NCBI GenBank assembly: GCA_963813415.1
Contig: CAWEYW010000005.1
Span: 186,001 to 250,000, forward strand
Direction: 5' to 3'
Source of the DNA: CAIWHR01 sp963813415
Lineage (GTDB): Bacteria; Pseudomonadota; Gammaproteobacteria; Burkholderiales; Casimicrobiaceae
Length of the DNA: 64,000 bases
Shown here: positions 34,401 to 42,970 of the stretch, one piece after another
Numbering within the stretch: position 1 is the first letter of the stretch
Layout: each line of letters starts with the position of its first letter
Notes under the pieces: model-generated
What the model was told of the DNA's origin: nothing
The model's database searches: none
What the model saw: the letters and a program-made list of their open reading frames with translations, nothing else
Program-made: the position numbers and the translations under genes

Positions 34401-34441
34401 TTGATCTGAGTCAACGGCGAATAGCCGCAGGGCTTTAGTCT
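34401..34441 (+). promoter_or_regulatory. FNR/ANR-like box and -10 element upstream of nuoA
   Basis: TTGATCTGAGTCAA (34401-34414) matches the TTGAT-N4-ATCAA consensus at nine of ten fixed bases. A -10-like TAGTCT (34436-34441) follows 21 bases later, so the box would be centred near -41.5 from a start at about 34448, the class II activator geometry. It lies in the 379-base region between the orphan DctP gene and nuoA, leaving a 146-base leader in which I see no further element. Confidence 0.55.
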
Positions 34442-34593
34442 AGGCGCCAGTCGAGAACGTACCGCATCACGCGTACTGACACGCAAGGCCAAAGTGGTCC
34501 GTCAAGAGATCTGCCGGACAAGGGATATGCCGCGAGCCACGTGCATGAAAGCGGTTCGATCGAAATGAGCAGCCCCTGCCAGAGATCGAGCGC

Positions 34594-34959
34594 ATGAACC
34601 CCTATGCCATCTTCCTGCTGTACCTCGTTGCGATCCTGGGGATGGTGTTCACGATCCTCCTCGCCAATCGCCTGCTGGGGCCCAAGCCCGCGCTGACCGC
34701 GACCAAGCTCGAGCCGTTCGAGTGCGGGGCCACGCCGGTGGACCTGGTCAACGTGAAGGCGGTTCCGATCAAGTATTACGCGGTCGCGATCGTATTCATC
34801 CTGTTCGACCTCGAGACCGTGTTCCTGTTCATCTGGGCGCTGGGGGCGCAGCCGGTCACCACGTTCATGCTGGTCACGTTCGGCATCTTCATTGCGCTGC
34901 TGCTGCTCATCCTGCTGTACGTCTACAAGGCCCGGCTCCTCGAAGGAGTGACCCAGTAA
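34594..34959 (+). CDS. nuoA: NADH-quinone oxidoreductase subunit A
   Basis: 121 residues, three membrane helices (about 4-24, 62-82, 90-110). KLEPFECGATP and the YYAVAIVFILFDLETVFLFIW stretch, with conserved Asp and Glu in helix 2, identify NuoA, part of the quinone-site/proton-path region of complex I. First gene of the 14-gene operon; nuoB starts two bases after its stop. Confidence 0.97.
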   Translation: MNPYAIFLLYLVAILGMVFTILLANRLLGPKPALTATKLEPFECGATPVDLVNVKAVPIKYYAVAIVFILFDLETVFLFIWALGAQPVTTFMLVTFGIFIALLLLILLYVYKARLLEGVTQ

Positions 34960-34961
34960 TC

Positions 34962-35495
34962 ATGGCCTCTATCCCGATCCCCATCCAGCCCGCACCGACG
35001 ATTCAGCGCGCCACGCCGGCGCGGCCGGTGTTCGAGTACCTCTCCACGCGGAAGGACGAGCTGGTCGGCTGGGCGCGCAAGTTCTCCCTTTTCCCGTACC
35101 CGTTCGTGACCGCGTGCTGCGGCATGGAGTTCATGTCGGTGAGCTCGACGCTGTACGACACCGACCGCTTCGGGGCCGCGCTGCCGCGCTTCACCCCGCG
35201 CCAGTCGGACCTGCTGATGGTGGTCGGCACGATCTCCCACAAGCAGGCGCCCGTGCTGCTGAAAGTGTGGGAGCAGATGTGCGAGCCGAAGTGGGTGATT
35301 GCCTTCGGCGTGTGCGCCACGAGCGGCGGCTTCTACCAGAACTACGCCGCGCTGCAGGGCATCGACAAGATCCTGCCCGTCGACGTGTACATCCCGGGAT
35401 GCCCTCCGCGCCCTGAAACCATCATCGACGGGATCATGCAGCTGCAGGACAAGATCGCCGGGCAGCGGCATCCGATCATCAACGAAAGCTTCTGA
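34962..35495 (+). CDS. nuoB: NADH-quinone oxidoreductase subunit B (cluster N2)
   Basis: 177 residues. Cysteines for the N2 4Fe-4S cluster are in TACCGMEFMS (tandem Cys), GVCATSGG and PGCPPRPE. The ACCGME, GVCATSGGFYQN and PGCPPRPET forms are unlike the CCAIEMMH/GSCANGGG/PGCPPTAE pattern of mitochondrial and typical betaproteobacterial NuoB, and resemble NuoB of Geobacter-like and other non-mitochondrial complexes. This is from memory of the families. Confidence 0.96.
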   Translation: MASIPIPIQPAPTIQRATPARPVFEYLSTRKDELVGWARKFSLFPYPFVTACCGMEFMSVSSTLYDTDRFGAALPRFTPRQSDLLMVVGTISHKQAPVLLKVWEQMCEPKWVIAFGVCATSGGFYQNYAALQGIDKILPVDVYIPGCPPRPETIIDGIMQLQDKIAGQRHPIINESF

Positions 35496-35496
35496 C

Positions 35497-35970
35497 GTGG
35501 GCATGCTCCCGCTCGACACCCTGCAACAGCGCATCGGCGGCATGGCCACGGCCATTGTCTCCGCCCCCGACATGCCGGTGGTGCAGGTCGCCCCGGCCGG
35601 TCTCCTGCCCCTGGTGCGCACGCTCAAGACCGATCTCGCGTTCGATCTGCTGCTCGACGTCACGGCCGTCGACTGGCCCGGCGATGCGGAGCGGTTCGAG
35701 GTCGTGTACCACTTCTACTCGACCGCATACCTGACCCGGGTACGCGTCAAGACGCGCGTGACGGAGGCCGATCCCACGGTCGATTCGCTGACGGGCCTCT
35801 ACGGCTCGGCGGGTTACGCCGAACGTGAGTGCCACGACATGTACGGCATCGCCTTCCGCGGCAACGCGGACCTGCGGCCGATCCTGCTGTACGAGGGCTT
35901 CGTCGGCCATCCGCTGCGCAAGGACTATCCCAAGGAGCAGGAGCAGCCGCTCGTGCCCTACCGTTCATGA
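35497..35970 (+). CDS. nuoC: NADH-quinone oxidoreductase subunit C
   Basis: 157 residues, a little short for NuoC. The 30-kDa signature is present: RECHDMYGIAFRGNADLRPILL and FVGHPLRKDYPKEQEQPLV. A GTG at 35497 or an ATG at 35503 can start it; no ribosome site is clear. Its TGA overlaps the nuoD ATG (ATGA). It is a separate gene, not fused to nuoD. Confidence 0.95.
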   Translation: MGMLPLDTLQQRIGGMATAIVSAPDMPVVQVAPAGLLPLVRTLKTDLAFDLLLDVTAVDWPGDAERFEVVYHFYSTAYLTRVRVKTRVTEADPTVDSLTGLYGSAGYAERECHDMYGIAFRGNADLRPILLYEGFVGHPLRKDYPKEQEQPLVPYRS

Positions 35971-37202
35971 ACGCTCCCGACAAACTGCCGCCCCCCTTCG
36001 TATTCCCGAACCCGGTGCGGCCGGCGTTCGGCCCGTCCGAAGACCTGGTCGTGGTCAACATCGGCCCGTCGCATCCGGCAACGCACGGCACGGTGCAGAT
36101 CATCGCCGCGCTCGACGGCGAGAAGGTCGTCAAGACCGATGTGCATGCGGGCTACCTGCACCGCGGGTTCGAAAAGGAGTGCGAGTCGCACACGTGGCAC
36201 AACCTGATTCCGTACGTGGACCGGCTCAACTACTGCTCGGCGCTGGTCAACGATTTCGCGTACTGCGACGCGGTCGAGAAGCTGATGGGCATCGAGATCA
36301 CGCCGCGCACGAAGTACCTGCGCACCCTGCTCTCCGAGTACAGCCGGATCGCCGATCACCTGACCTGCATCGCTGCCGCGGTGATGGAGCTGGGTGCCAT
36401 GACCGCGTTCCTGTACCTCATGACGCTGCGCGATTACATCTACGAGCATCTCGCCAACCTGACGGGCGCGCGGCTCACCTACAGCTATGGCCGGATCGGC
36501 GGCCTGGCACGCGACCTCCCCGAAGGCTGGCTGCAGCGGCTGGAGGAGATCCTGGTGCAGTACAGCGATTTCGTCGGCCGGGTGCACGGTCTCATGGACC
36601 GCAACCGGATCTTCATCGACCGCATGCGTGATGTCGGCGTGATCAACACCGCCGATGCAATCAACTGGGGTTACACCGGTCCGATCCTGCGCTCGACCGG
36701 CGTGCCCCGCGACCTGCGCAAGGACATTCCCTACCTCGCCTACGCCGAGCTCGATTTCCAGGTGCCGGTCGGCATCAACGGCGACAACTACGATCGCTAC
36801 TACGTGCGGATGCGCGAGATGGACGAATCGGTGCACATGATCCGGCAGCTCGCCGGCATGTTGCCGGACGGGCCGATCAACGTCGACGACCGCCGCTGCG
36901 TGCTGCCGCCGAAGGAGCGCGTGTACGGCGAGATCGAGTCCCTGATCAACCACTTCAAGCTGATCATGGAAGGCCCGCAGGTGCCGGCCGGGGAGATCTA
37001 CACCGCGCAGGAGAGTCCCAACGGCGAGCTCGGGTTCTACCTCGTCAGCAACGGCTCGGGCGTGCCGTACCGGATCCACGTGCGCGCGCCGTCGTTCGTG
37101 CACGTCGGCGGGGTGCACAAGCTGCTGGAAGGGTACCAGCTGGCCGACGTGGTTCCGACCTTCGGCTCCATCAACATGATCGGCGGCGAGTGCGATCGAT
37201 GA
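35967..37202 (+). CDS. nuoD: NADH-quinone oxidoreductase subunit D
   Basis: 411 residues, the 49-kDa subunit lining the quinone pocket with NuoB. Motifs: NIGPSHPATHGTVQI (quinone-binding His), GYLHRGFEKECES, SRIADHLTCIAA, and PSFVHVGGVHKLLEGYQLADVVPTFGSINMIGGECDR (C-terminal D and R). SHPATHGT in place of QHPAAHGV is another departure from the mitochondrial type. Overlaps nuoE by ATGA. Confidence 0.97.
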   Translation: MNAPDKLPPPFVFPNPVRPAFGPSEDLVVVNIGPSHPATHGTVQIIAALDGEKVVKTDVHAGYLHRGFEKECESHTWHNLIPYVDRLNYCSALVNDFAYCDAVEKLMGIEITPRTKYLRTLLSEYSRIADHLTCIAAAVMELGAMTAFLYLMTLRDYIYEHLANLTGARLTYSYGRIGGLARDLPEGWLQRLEEILVQYSDFVGRVHGLMDRNRIFIDRMRDVGVINTADAINWGYTGPILRSTGVPRDLRKDIPYLAYAELDFQVPVGINGDNYDRYYVRMREMDESVHMIRQLAGMLPDGPINVDDRRCVLPPKERVYGEIESLINHFKLIMEGPQVPAGEIYTAQESPNGELGFYLVSNGSGVPYRIHVRAPSFVHVGGVHKLLEGYQLADVVPTFGSINMIGGECDR

Positions 37203-37663
37203 AACACCTCATCCCCGAATTCGACGCGCTGCGCAAGCGCTTCCCGGAAGGCTTCGACTCGTCCCTCGTGCTGCCGTGCCTGCGCCGCATCCAGGAGGAC
37301 CGCGGCTACATCGCCGAGAGCGACATCGACGGCCTGGTCGAATATCTCGGCGTGCCGCGCATCCAGATCGAGGAAGTGCTTTCGTTCTACACGCAGTACC
37401 GGACGAAGCCCATCGGCCGCTGGCATCTGCAGGTCTGCCGCAACGTGTCGTGCTCGATGCGCAGCTCCGAGCGACTGCTCGGGCACCTGCAGCAGAAGCT
37501 CGGCATCACCCCCGGCGAGACGACTGCCGATGGTCGCTTCACGCTGTCCACGGTCGAGTGCCTCGGCTCGTGCGGCACGGCGCCGGTAGTGATGATCAAC
37601 GATGCGTATCACGAAAGCATGAGCGCCGAAAAGATCGATACCGTGCTCGAGACGCTGCCATGA
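37199..37663 (+). CDS. nuoE: NADH-quinone oxidoreductase subunit E (2Fe-2S)
   Basis: 154 residues with a thioredoxin-like domain. Cluster N1a ligands are CRNVSC (C-x4-C) and ECLGSC (C-x3-C) in the C-terminal half. With NuoF and NuoG it forms the NADH dehydrogenase arm. The start is set by ATGA overlap with nuoD, and its own stop overlaps nuoF in the same way. Confidence 0.97.
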   Translation: MKHLIPEFDALRKRFPEGFDSSLVLPCLRRIQEDRGYIAESDIDGLVEYLGVPRIQIEEVLSFYTQYRTKPIGRWHLQVCRNVSCSMRSSERLLGHLQQKLGITPGETTADGRFTLSTVECLGSCGTAPVVMINDAYHESMSAEKIDTVLETLP

Positions 37664-38955
37664 CCGGCCGCAAGCTGATCACCGCGTTCGAGGTCACGCC
37701 AACCTCGCACCTCCTCGCCGATTACCGGGCGCGCGGAGGCTACGGCGCCCTGGCGAAAGCCTTCGGGCTCAAGCCGGAGGAAGTCACCGCCGAGATCACC
37801 GCTTCGGGACTGCAGGGACGCGGCGGCGCCTCCTTTCCCGTGGGTCGCAAGTGGGCGGTCGTGAAGCTCAACGACGGCCAGCCGCACTACCTCTGCGCCA
37901 ATGCCGACGAAGGCGAGCCGGGAACATTCAAGGACCGCTGGATCCTCGAGAACGCGCCGCATCTTCTCGTCGAATCCATGGTGATCACCTCGTACGCGCT
38001 GCAGGTGCGCAGTGCGTTCGTGTACATCCGCGGCGAATTCGACCTTCCGTTCCGGCGCCTGCAGGGCGCGATCGACGAGGCGTATGCCGCAGGTTACCTC
38101 GGCGAGAACATTCTCGGATCCGGCTTCTCGCTCGACATCATCGTCTACCGCGGCGCCGGGTCGTATGTGTGCGGCGAGGCCTCGGGTCTCATCACGTCGA
38201 TCGAAGGCAAGCGCGGCTATCCGCGCAACCGGCCGCCGCGCCTGACCGTCAAGGGCCTCTACCAGCGCCCCACGGTCGTGCAGAACGTCGAGACGCTGTC
38301 GAACGTCGCCGGCATCATCAACATGGGCGCGGAACAGTTCCGCACCTACGGCACCGCGAAGTGTCCCGGCACGCGCCTCATCTCCATCTCGGGCCACGTC
38401 GCCAGGCCCGGCGTCTACGAGATCGAGCTCGGCTACCCCTGGAAGAAATTCCTGTACGACGACTGCGGCGGGATCCTCGGCGGCAAGAAGCTCAAGTGCG
38501 TGATCCCCGGCGGCATCTCGACCAAGGTTCTCACCGCCGACGAGATCGAGCCGCTCGTGCTGGACCACGGCGTCGTCGAAGCCGCGGGCTCGTCCATGGG
38601 ATCGGGGGGAATGATCGCCATCGCCGAAGGTACCTGCATGGTGCGCCTGCTGCAGGTGATGCTGCGCTTCTACCACCACGAATCCTGCGGCCAGTGCACG
38701 CCATGCCGCGAAGGCATGGGCTGGCTGCACCGCACGATCGACCGGATCATCGCGGGCGGCGGCCGGTCCGAGGACATCGCGCGGATGTACCAGATCTCCA
38801 AGTTCAACGACGGCACGACGATCTGCGGCATGGGCGACGCCGCCGGCTACGCGACCATCGGCATCCTCAACAAATACCGCAACGAGTTCGAATACTTCAT
38901 CGAGCACAAGCGGTCACTTTTCGATGGCAACCTCGAGGTAGTCGGGCATGCCTGA
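37660..38955 (+). CDS. nuoF: NADH-quinone oxidoreductase subunit F (FMN, NADH site)
   Basis: 431 residues. NADH- and FMN-binding motifs GLQGRGGASFPVGRKW, NADEGEPGTFKDR and GAGSYVCGEASGL, then the N3 4Fe-4S ligands in ESCGQCTPCREG plus a later Cys (GTTICGMGD). Presence of the complete NADH module means the complex is NADH-fed, not a Fpo/Nuo11-type enzyme. Overlaps nuoG by eight bases. Confidence 0.97.
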   Translation: MTGRKLITAFEVTPTSHLLADYRARGGYGALAKAFGLKPEEVTAEITASGLQGRGGASFPVGRKWAVVKLNDGQPHYLCANADEGEPGTFKDRWILENAPHLLVESMVITSYALQVRSAFVYIRGEFDLPFRRLQGAIDEAYAAGYLGENILGSGFSLDIIVYRGAGSYVCGEASGLITSIEGKRGYPRNRPPRLTVKGLYQRPTVVQNVETLSNVAGIINMGAEQFRTYGTAKCPGTRLISISGHVARPGVYEIELGYPWKKFLYDDCGGILGGKKLKCVIPGGISTKVLTADEIEPLVLDHGVVEAAGSSMGSGGMIAIAEGTCMVRLLQVMLRFYHHESCGQCTPCREGMGWLHRTIDRIIAGGGRSEDIARMYQISKFNDGTTICGMGDAAGYATIGILNKYRNEFEYFIEHKRSLFDGNLEVVGHA

Positions 38956-40381
38956 AATCTTCATCAACGGACAGTCCGTGCAGGCCGAGAAGGGCCACAC
39001 GGTCCTGCAGGCGGCGCTCGCCAACGGCTTCTTCATCCCGTATTTCTGCTGGCATCCCAACCTGTCGATCGCCGGCAACTGCCGCATCTGCGTCGTGCAG
39101 CCGGAAGGCAAGGAATGGGTGGAGATCGCGTGCAACATGCCGGCTGCCGAAGGCACACGGGTGCTCACCGACTCCGAGCTCGTGCGGGAGCACCGCAAGA
39201 TGACGCTGCAGTTCCTGCTGCTGAACCACCCCGTCGACTGCGGCATATGCGACAAGGCCGGCGAGTGCACGCTCCAGGACTACCACTACACCTACAACGG
39301 CGACGCCACCGGATCGGTCGATGCCAAGGTGCACGCGACCAAGTACTACGACGCCAATTCCCGGATCGTGCTCGACAACGAGCGCTGCATCCTCTGCTCG
39401 CGGTGCGTTCGCTTCACCCGCGAAGTGTCGCTGTCGAACGGCCTCGGGATCAAGGACCGCGGGGACGTGTCGGTGGTTCGCGCCGCCGAGGATGGCGCCT
39501 TCGAACGCGACGCGTACTCCGACAACGTGATCGACATCTGTCCGGTCGGCGCACTGCTCTCGAAATCGTTCCTGCACAAGGCGCGGGTGTGGTACCTGAA
39601 GCCCACGGCCTCGGTATGCCCGGGGTGCGCGCGCGGGTGCACCGTCGACATCTGGCATCGCAAGCCCGAATGGCAGATCCGGGCCCTCGATACGCGGCAG
39701 AACGAAAGCATCGCCCGCGTCACGCCGCGAGAGAACGCGGACGTGAACGGACCCTGGATCTGCAACAAGGGCCGCGACCTCGCCCGCATCTTCGAGCGGC
39801 CGCGCGCCGATGCGCCGATGCTGAAGGCGAAGTCGACGACCGTGGCCGCCGCCATCGACGCGGCACGCACGCTGCTCGCGAGCGCCAGGAAGCCCGTCGC
39901 GCTGGTCTCGAGCTGGGGCTCCAACGAAGAGCTTGCCGCCTTCAAGGCAGCGGTTGGCCCGCGCATGACCACGTTCGTCAAGGCCGACATGACGGCCGCA
40001 CCAGGCGAGGTGGTCGAGGACGATCTCCTGATCCGCGCCGACAAGAACCCCAACACCGCCGCGGCGCGGGCGCTCTTCGGCAGCGCTCCGCTCGCCTTCC
40101 CGCCCGGGACCGACCTCGTTTTCGTCTGGGGCGAAGGCTTCAACTTCGCCAGCCTGCCGCGTGGCGCGAAGGTGATCTTCCTCGGCAGCTACGTGCTGCC
40201 GGAGAACGGCTATGCCGACGTGTTCCTGCCGATCAGCATCCAGACCGAGCGCGGCGGCAGCTACACCAACTTCGAGGGTGTGGTGAGCCGGTTCGAACCC
40301 TGCTTCCGCAAGGCGCCGAACGTGCTCGATGCCGAGGCGGTGTTCGCCGCGCTCGCAGCGACCGCAGGAGTGACGGCATGA
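38948..40381 (+). CDS. nuoG: NADH-quinone oxidoreductase subunit G, short form
   Basis: 477 residues, much shorter than the 680-900 of most NuoG proteins. The N-terminal domain is complete: 2Fe-2S ligands in FCWHP, GNCRIC and ACN; N5 ligands in HPVDCGICDKAGEC; N4 ligands in CILCSRC and the CPVGAL segment. CPGCARGCT with a later WICNKGR Cys gives ligands for the extra cluster N7. After about residue 280 the molybdopterin-oxidoreductase-like part is cut down to about 190 residues. No frameshift is seen; the next gene overlaps normally, so the short form is native. Confidence 0.95.
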   Translation: MPEIFINGQSVQAEKGHTVLQAALANGFFIPYFCWHPNLSIAGNCRICVVQPEGKEWVEIACNMPAAEGTRVLTDSELVREHRKMTLQFLLLNHPVDCGICDKAGECTLQDYHYTYNGDATGSVDAKVHATKYYDANSRIVLDNERCILCSRCVRFTREVSLSNGLGIKDRGDVSVVRAAEDGAFERDAYSDNVIDICPVGALLSKSFLHKARVWYLKPTASVCPGCARGCTVDIWHRKPEWQIRALDTRQNESIARVTPRENADVNGPWICNKGRDLARIFERPRADAPMLKAKSTTVAAAIDAARTLLASARKPVALVSSWGSNEELAAFKAAVGPRMTTFVKADMTAAPGEVVEDDLLIRADKNPNTAAARALFGSAPLAFPPGTDLVFVWGEGFNFASLPRGAKVIFLGSYVLPENGYADVFLPISIQTERGGSYTNFEGVVSRFEPCFRKAPNVLDAEAVFAALAATAGVTA

Positions 40382-41532
40382 CCCAGGACCTCGTCGTTGC
40401 GCTGCTGTTCATCGCCTACGCGCTCGCCGTGCTGCCGGGCTTTGGCACCGTGCTGACCTGGGTCGAGCGCAAGCAGGCCGCGATCATGGCGGACCGGATC
40501 GGCGCCAACCGCGCGTATCTGCGCCTGCCGTTCACCAACATCAAGCTGGTCTGGATGGGGTTGTTCCACGGCATCGCCGACGGGCTCAAGATGCTGCTGA
40601 AGGAGGACTTCAAGCCGAAGACCTACGACTGGTATGCCTACGCCGTGGCACCGTGGGTCGTCTTTGCGCCGGTGCTGCTGGTGTTCGCGGTCATCCCGTT
40701 CGGCGGCACGATGGTGCCGAAAACGCTGCTTGCACATTGGCCGACGCTCGCGGCATGGTTCGGCGACCGCACCTATCCGCTGCAGATCGCACGGCTGGAC
40801 GCCGGTCTCCTGATCGTCTTCGCGTTCGGCGGCATGACGATCATCGGGGCGATGCTCGCCGGCTGGTCGTCGTCGAACAAGTTCTCGATGCTGGGTGCGC
40901 TGCGCGCCGGCTCGCAGATGATCTCGTACGAGCTGATCATGGGCCTGACGCTGCTCGGGCTCATCGTCGTGTACGGCACCGTCGACCTCACGACGATGGT
41001 GCAGAAGCAGTCGGGAACGCTGTTCGGATTCCTGCCCGCCTGGGGCATCTTCTATCAGCCGTTCGCGGCCACGCTCTTCCTTGCGGCAGCGCTCGCCGAG
41101 AACAAGCGCATCCCGTTCGACCTGCCGGAAGCCGAGTCGGAGCTCATCTCGGGCTACTTCACCGAATACAGCGCCATGAAGATGGGCCTCTTCATGTTCG
41201 CCGAGTTCATCGAGATCGCCGTCATCGGCGCGCTGTTCACCACGCTGTTCCTGGGCGGCTACAACCTGCCCTACATGAACGACAGCGGCTTCACCCTGCC
41301 CGGCGGGCACGTGATCGCCATGAGCCACGGCGTCGTGCTGCTCACCCAGATGATCGTGTTCCTGGTGAAGGTCTTCTTCATGTGCAGCTTCCAGATCCTG
41401 ATCCGCTGGTCGCTGCCGCGCTTCCGCTACGACCAGGTGCTGTCGTTCGCCTGGCGATTCATGTTCCCGCTGGCGCTCATCAACCTGGTCGTCACCGTCG
41501 TGGTCCTCTGGGCCCTCGGAGGTGGAGCATGA
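40378..41532 (+). CDS. nuoH: NADH-quinone oxidoreductase subunit H
   Basis: 384 residues, about eight membrane helices. ERKQAAIMADRIGANRAY, GLFHGIADGLKMLLKED, and the acidic loop ENKRIPFDLPEAESELISGYFTEYS identify NuoH, which couples the quinone pocket to the proton path. Overlaps nuoG and nuoI by ATGA. Confidence 0.97.
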   Translation: MTQDLVVALLFIAYALAVLPGFGTVLTWVERKQAAIMADRIGANRAYLRLPFTNIKLVWMGLFHGIADGLKMLLKEDFKPKTYDWYAYAVAPWVVFAPVLLVFAVIPFGGTMVPKTLLAHWPTLAAWFGDRTYPLQIARLDAGLLIVFAFGGMTIIGAMLAGWSSSNKFSMLGALRAGSQMISYELIMGLTLLGLIVVYGTVDLTTMVQKQSGTLFGFLPAWGIFYQPFAATLFLAAALAENKRIPFDLPEAESELISGYFTEYSAMKMGLFMFAEFIEIAVIGALFTTLFLGGYNLPYMNDSGFTLPGGHVIAMSHGVVLLTQMIVFLVKVFFMCSFQILIRWSLPRFRYDQVLSFAWRFMFPLALINLVVTVVVLWALGGGA

Positions 41533-42155
41533 AGCCCGCGAGCCCGAGGGAGGTTGCCGTGTCCGCCCGTGCGCCCCACGTGCGCAAGGAGTACTGGAAC
41601 GCGCCGACGATGTCGTTCTACGAGCGCCTGTACCTGCCCGAGATCCTGCGCGGACTGTCGATCACCGGCGGCGTCTTCCTGCGCAACATGTTCAAGTTCA
41701 TGACCGGGCGCAAAGGCGCATTGACGGCCTACTACCCGGAAGAGATCCGTGCCGATTACGCGCCGAACAATCGCGGCAAGCACGTGCTGACGCAGCGTCC
41801 CGACGGCCGCCCGCAGTGCATCGCCTGCAACATGTGCGCGACCGTCTGCCCGGCCAAGGTGATCGAGATCGACGCCGGCTTCGATCCGAGCGACCGCGCG
41901 CACCCGAAGTATCCGGTGCGCTTCGAGATCGATTATTCACGCTGCATCTTCTGCGGCCTCTGCGTCGAGGCCTGTCCGGAGGACGCGATCCGCATGGCGA
42001 AGGAAGTGCCCAACCTGCCCTCCGGCGACCGTACGCGCATGTGGCTCGGCAAGGAAGAGCTCCTGCAGTGGCAACCGCAGCGCGACGTTGCCAAGCCCTA
42101 TCCCGCCGCCGGCGCCGCACCCGCCGATACGGCATCAACCCGGGGTCACGCATGA
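41529..42155 (+). CDS. nuoI: NADH-quinone oxidoreductase subunit I (2x 4Fe-4S)
   Basis: 208 residues. Two ferredoxin motifs carry clusters N6a and N6b: CIACNMCATVCP and CIFCGLCVEACPEDAI. The N-terminal helix region (YERLYLPEILRGLSITGG) lies along the membrane. A GGTGGAGC ribosome site precedes the ATG, which overlaps the nuoH stop. The C-terminal tail of about 25 residues is Ala/Pro-rich. Confidence 0.97.
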   Translation: MKPASPREVAVSARAPHVRKEYWNAPTMSFYERLYLPEILRGLSITGGVFLRNMFKFMTGRKGALTAYYPEEIRADYAPNNRGKHVLTQRPDGRPQCIACNMCATVCPAKVIEIDAGFDPSDRAHPKYPVRFEIDYSRCIFCGLCVEACPEDAIRMAKEVPNLPSGDRTRMWLGKEELLQWQPQRDVAKPYPAAGAAPADTASTRGHA

Positions 42156-42673
42156 TCGAAAGCCTGCTGCAGCACCTCGACGGTCTGCTGCTCTACCTCT
42201 TCGCCGGTTGCGCCCTCGCCGGCGCCGCGCTGATGCTCGTGCTGCGCCATCCCATGCAGGTTGCGATGGCGCTGATCTCGACGATGGTGTTTCTCGGCGG
42301 CGTCTACGGGCTCCTGGGGGTGCACTTCATCGCGGCGTTCCAGGTGCTGATCTACGTCAGCGCGGTGATGGTGTTCATGGTCTACGTGATCATGCTGCTC
42401 GACGTGCGCGACAACTCGTTCAGGCACCGCTACTCGCCCCTGCTGATCCCCGGGATCATCGGCTGCGTGGTCTTCCTGGCGGTTCTCGGCTACGACGCGG
42501 GCGGCGGCACGTACGCGCAGGCCAAATCCACCGTGTCGTTCAACCTGCAGCAGTTCTCGGCCGCGTTCCTCAACGAGTACTGGCTGTACTTCGAGCTCAC
42601 CTCGGTGCTGCTGGTGGCCGCCGTCGTTGCAGCGATCGCCGTCATCAAGGGGGCCGGAAAGCGTTATGGATAA
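42152..42673 (+). CDS. nuoJ: NADH-quinone oxidoreductase subunit J
   Basis: 173 residues with five membrane helices. The helix-3 region QVLIYVSAVMVFMVYVIMLL is the NuoJ signature near the E-channel. Overlaps nuoI by ATGA and nuoK by eight bases. Confidence 0.95.
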   Translation: MIESLLQHLDGLLLYLFAGCALAGAALMLVLRHPMQVAMALISTMVFLGGVYGLLGVHFIAAFQVLIYVSAVMVFMVYVIMLLDVRDNSFRHRYSPLLIPGIIGCVVFLAVLGYDAGGGTYAQAKSTVSFNLQQFSAAFLNEYWLYFELTSVLLVAAVVAAIAVIKGAGKRYG

Positions 42674-42968
42674 GCTGCAACTGCTCCTCTCCCTGAGCCT
42701 CGCGCTGTTCACCATCGGGCTCCTCGGAGTGATCGTGCGCCGCAACGTGCTCGTCATGCTGATGTGCATGGAGCTCATGCTGAACGGCGTGAATCTCTCG
42801 CTGGTCACCTTCGCCCAGCAGACGGCGACCGCCGTCGGCGCAGTGCTGGTGTTCCTGATCTTCGTGGTGGCGGCGGCGGAGATCGCCATCGCCATTCCCA
42901 TCGTCCTGCTGATCGTGCGCCAGAAGCGCACGCTCGACGCGGACGCCTACGCCGACCTTAGGGGATAG
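42666..42968 (+). CDS. nuoK: NADH-quinone oxidoreductase subunit K
   Basis: 100 residues, three membrane helices. LMCMELMLNGVNLSLV and VVAAAEIAIAIPIVL carry the two conserved membrane glutamates of NuoK. nuoL begins two bases after the stop. Confidence 0.96.
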   Translation: MDKLQLLLSLSLALFTIGLLGVIVRRNVLVMLMCMELMLNGVNLSLVTFAQQTATAVGAVLVFLIFVVAAAEIAIAIPIVLLIVRQKRTLDADAYADLRG

Positions 42969-42970
42969 CG

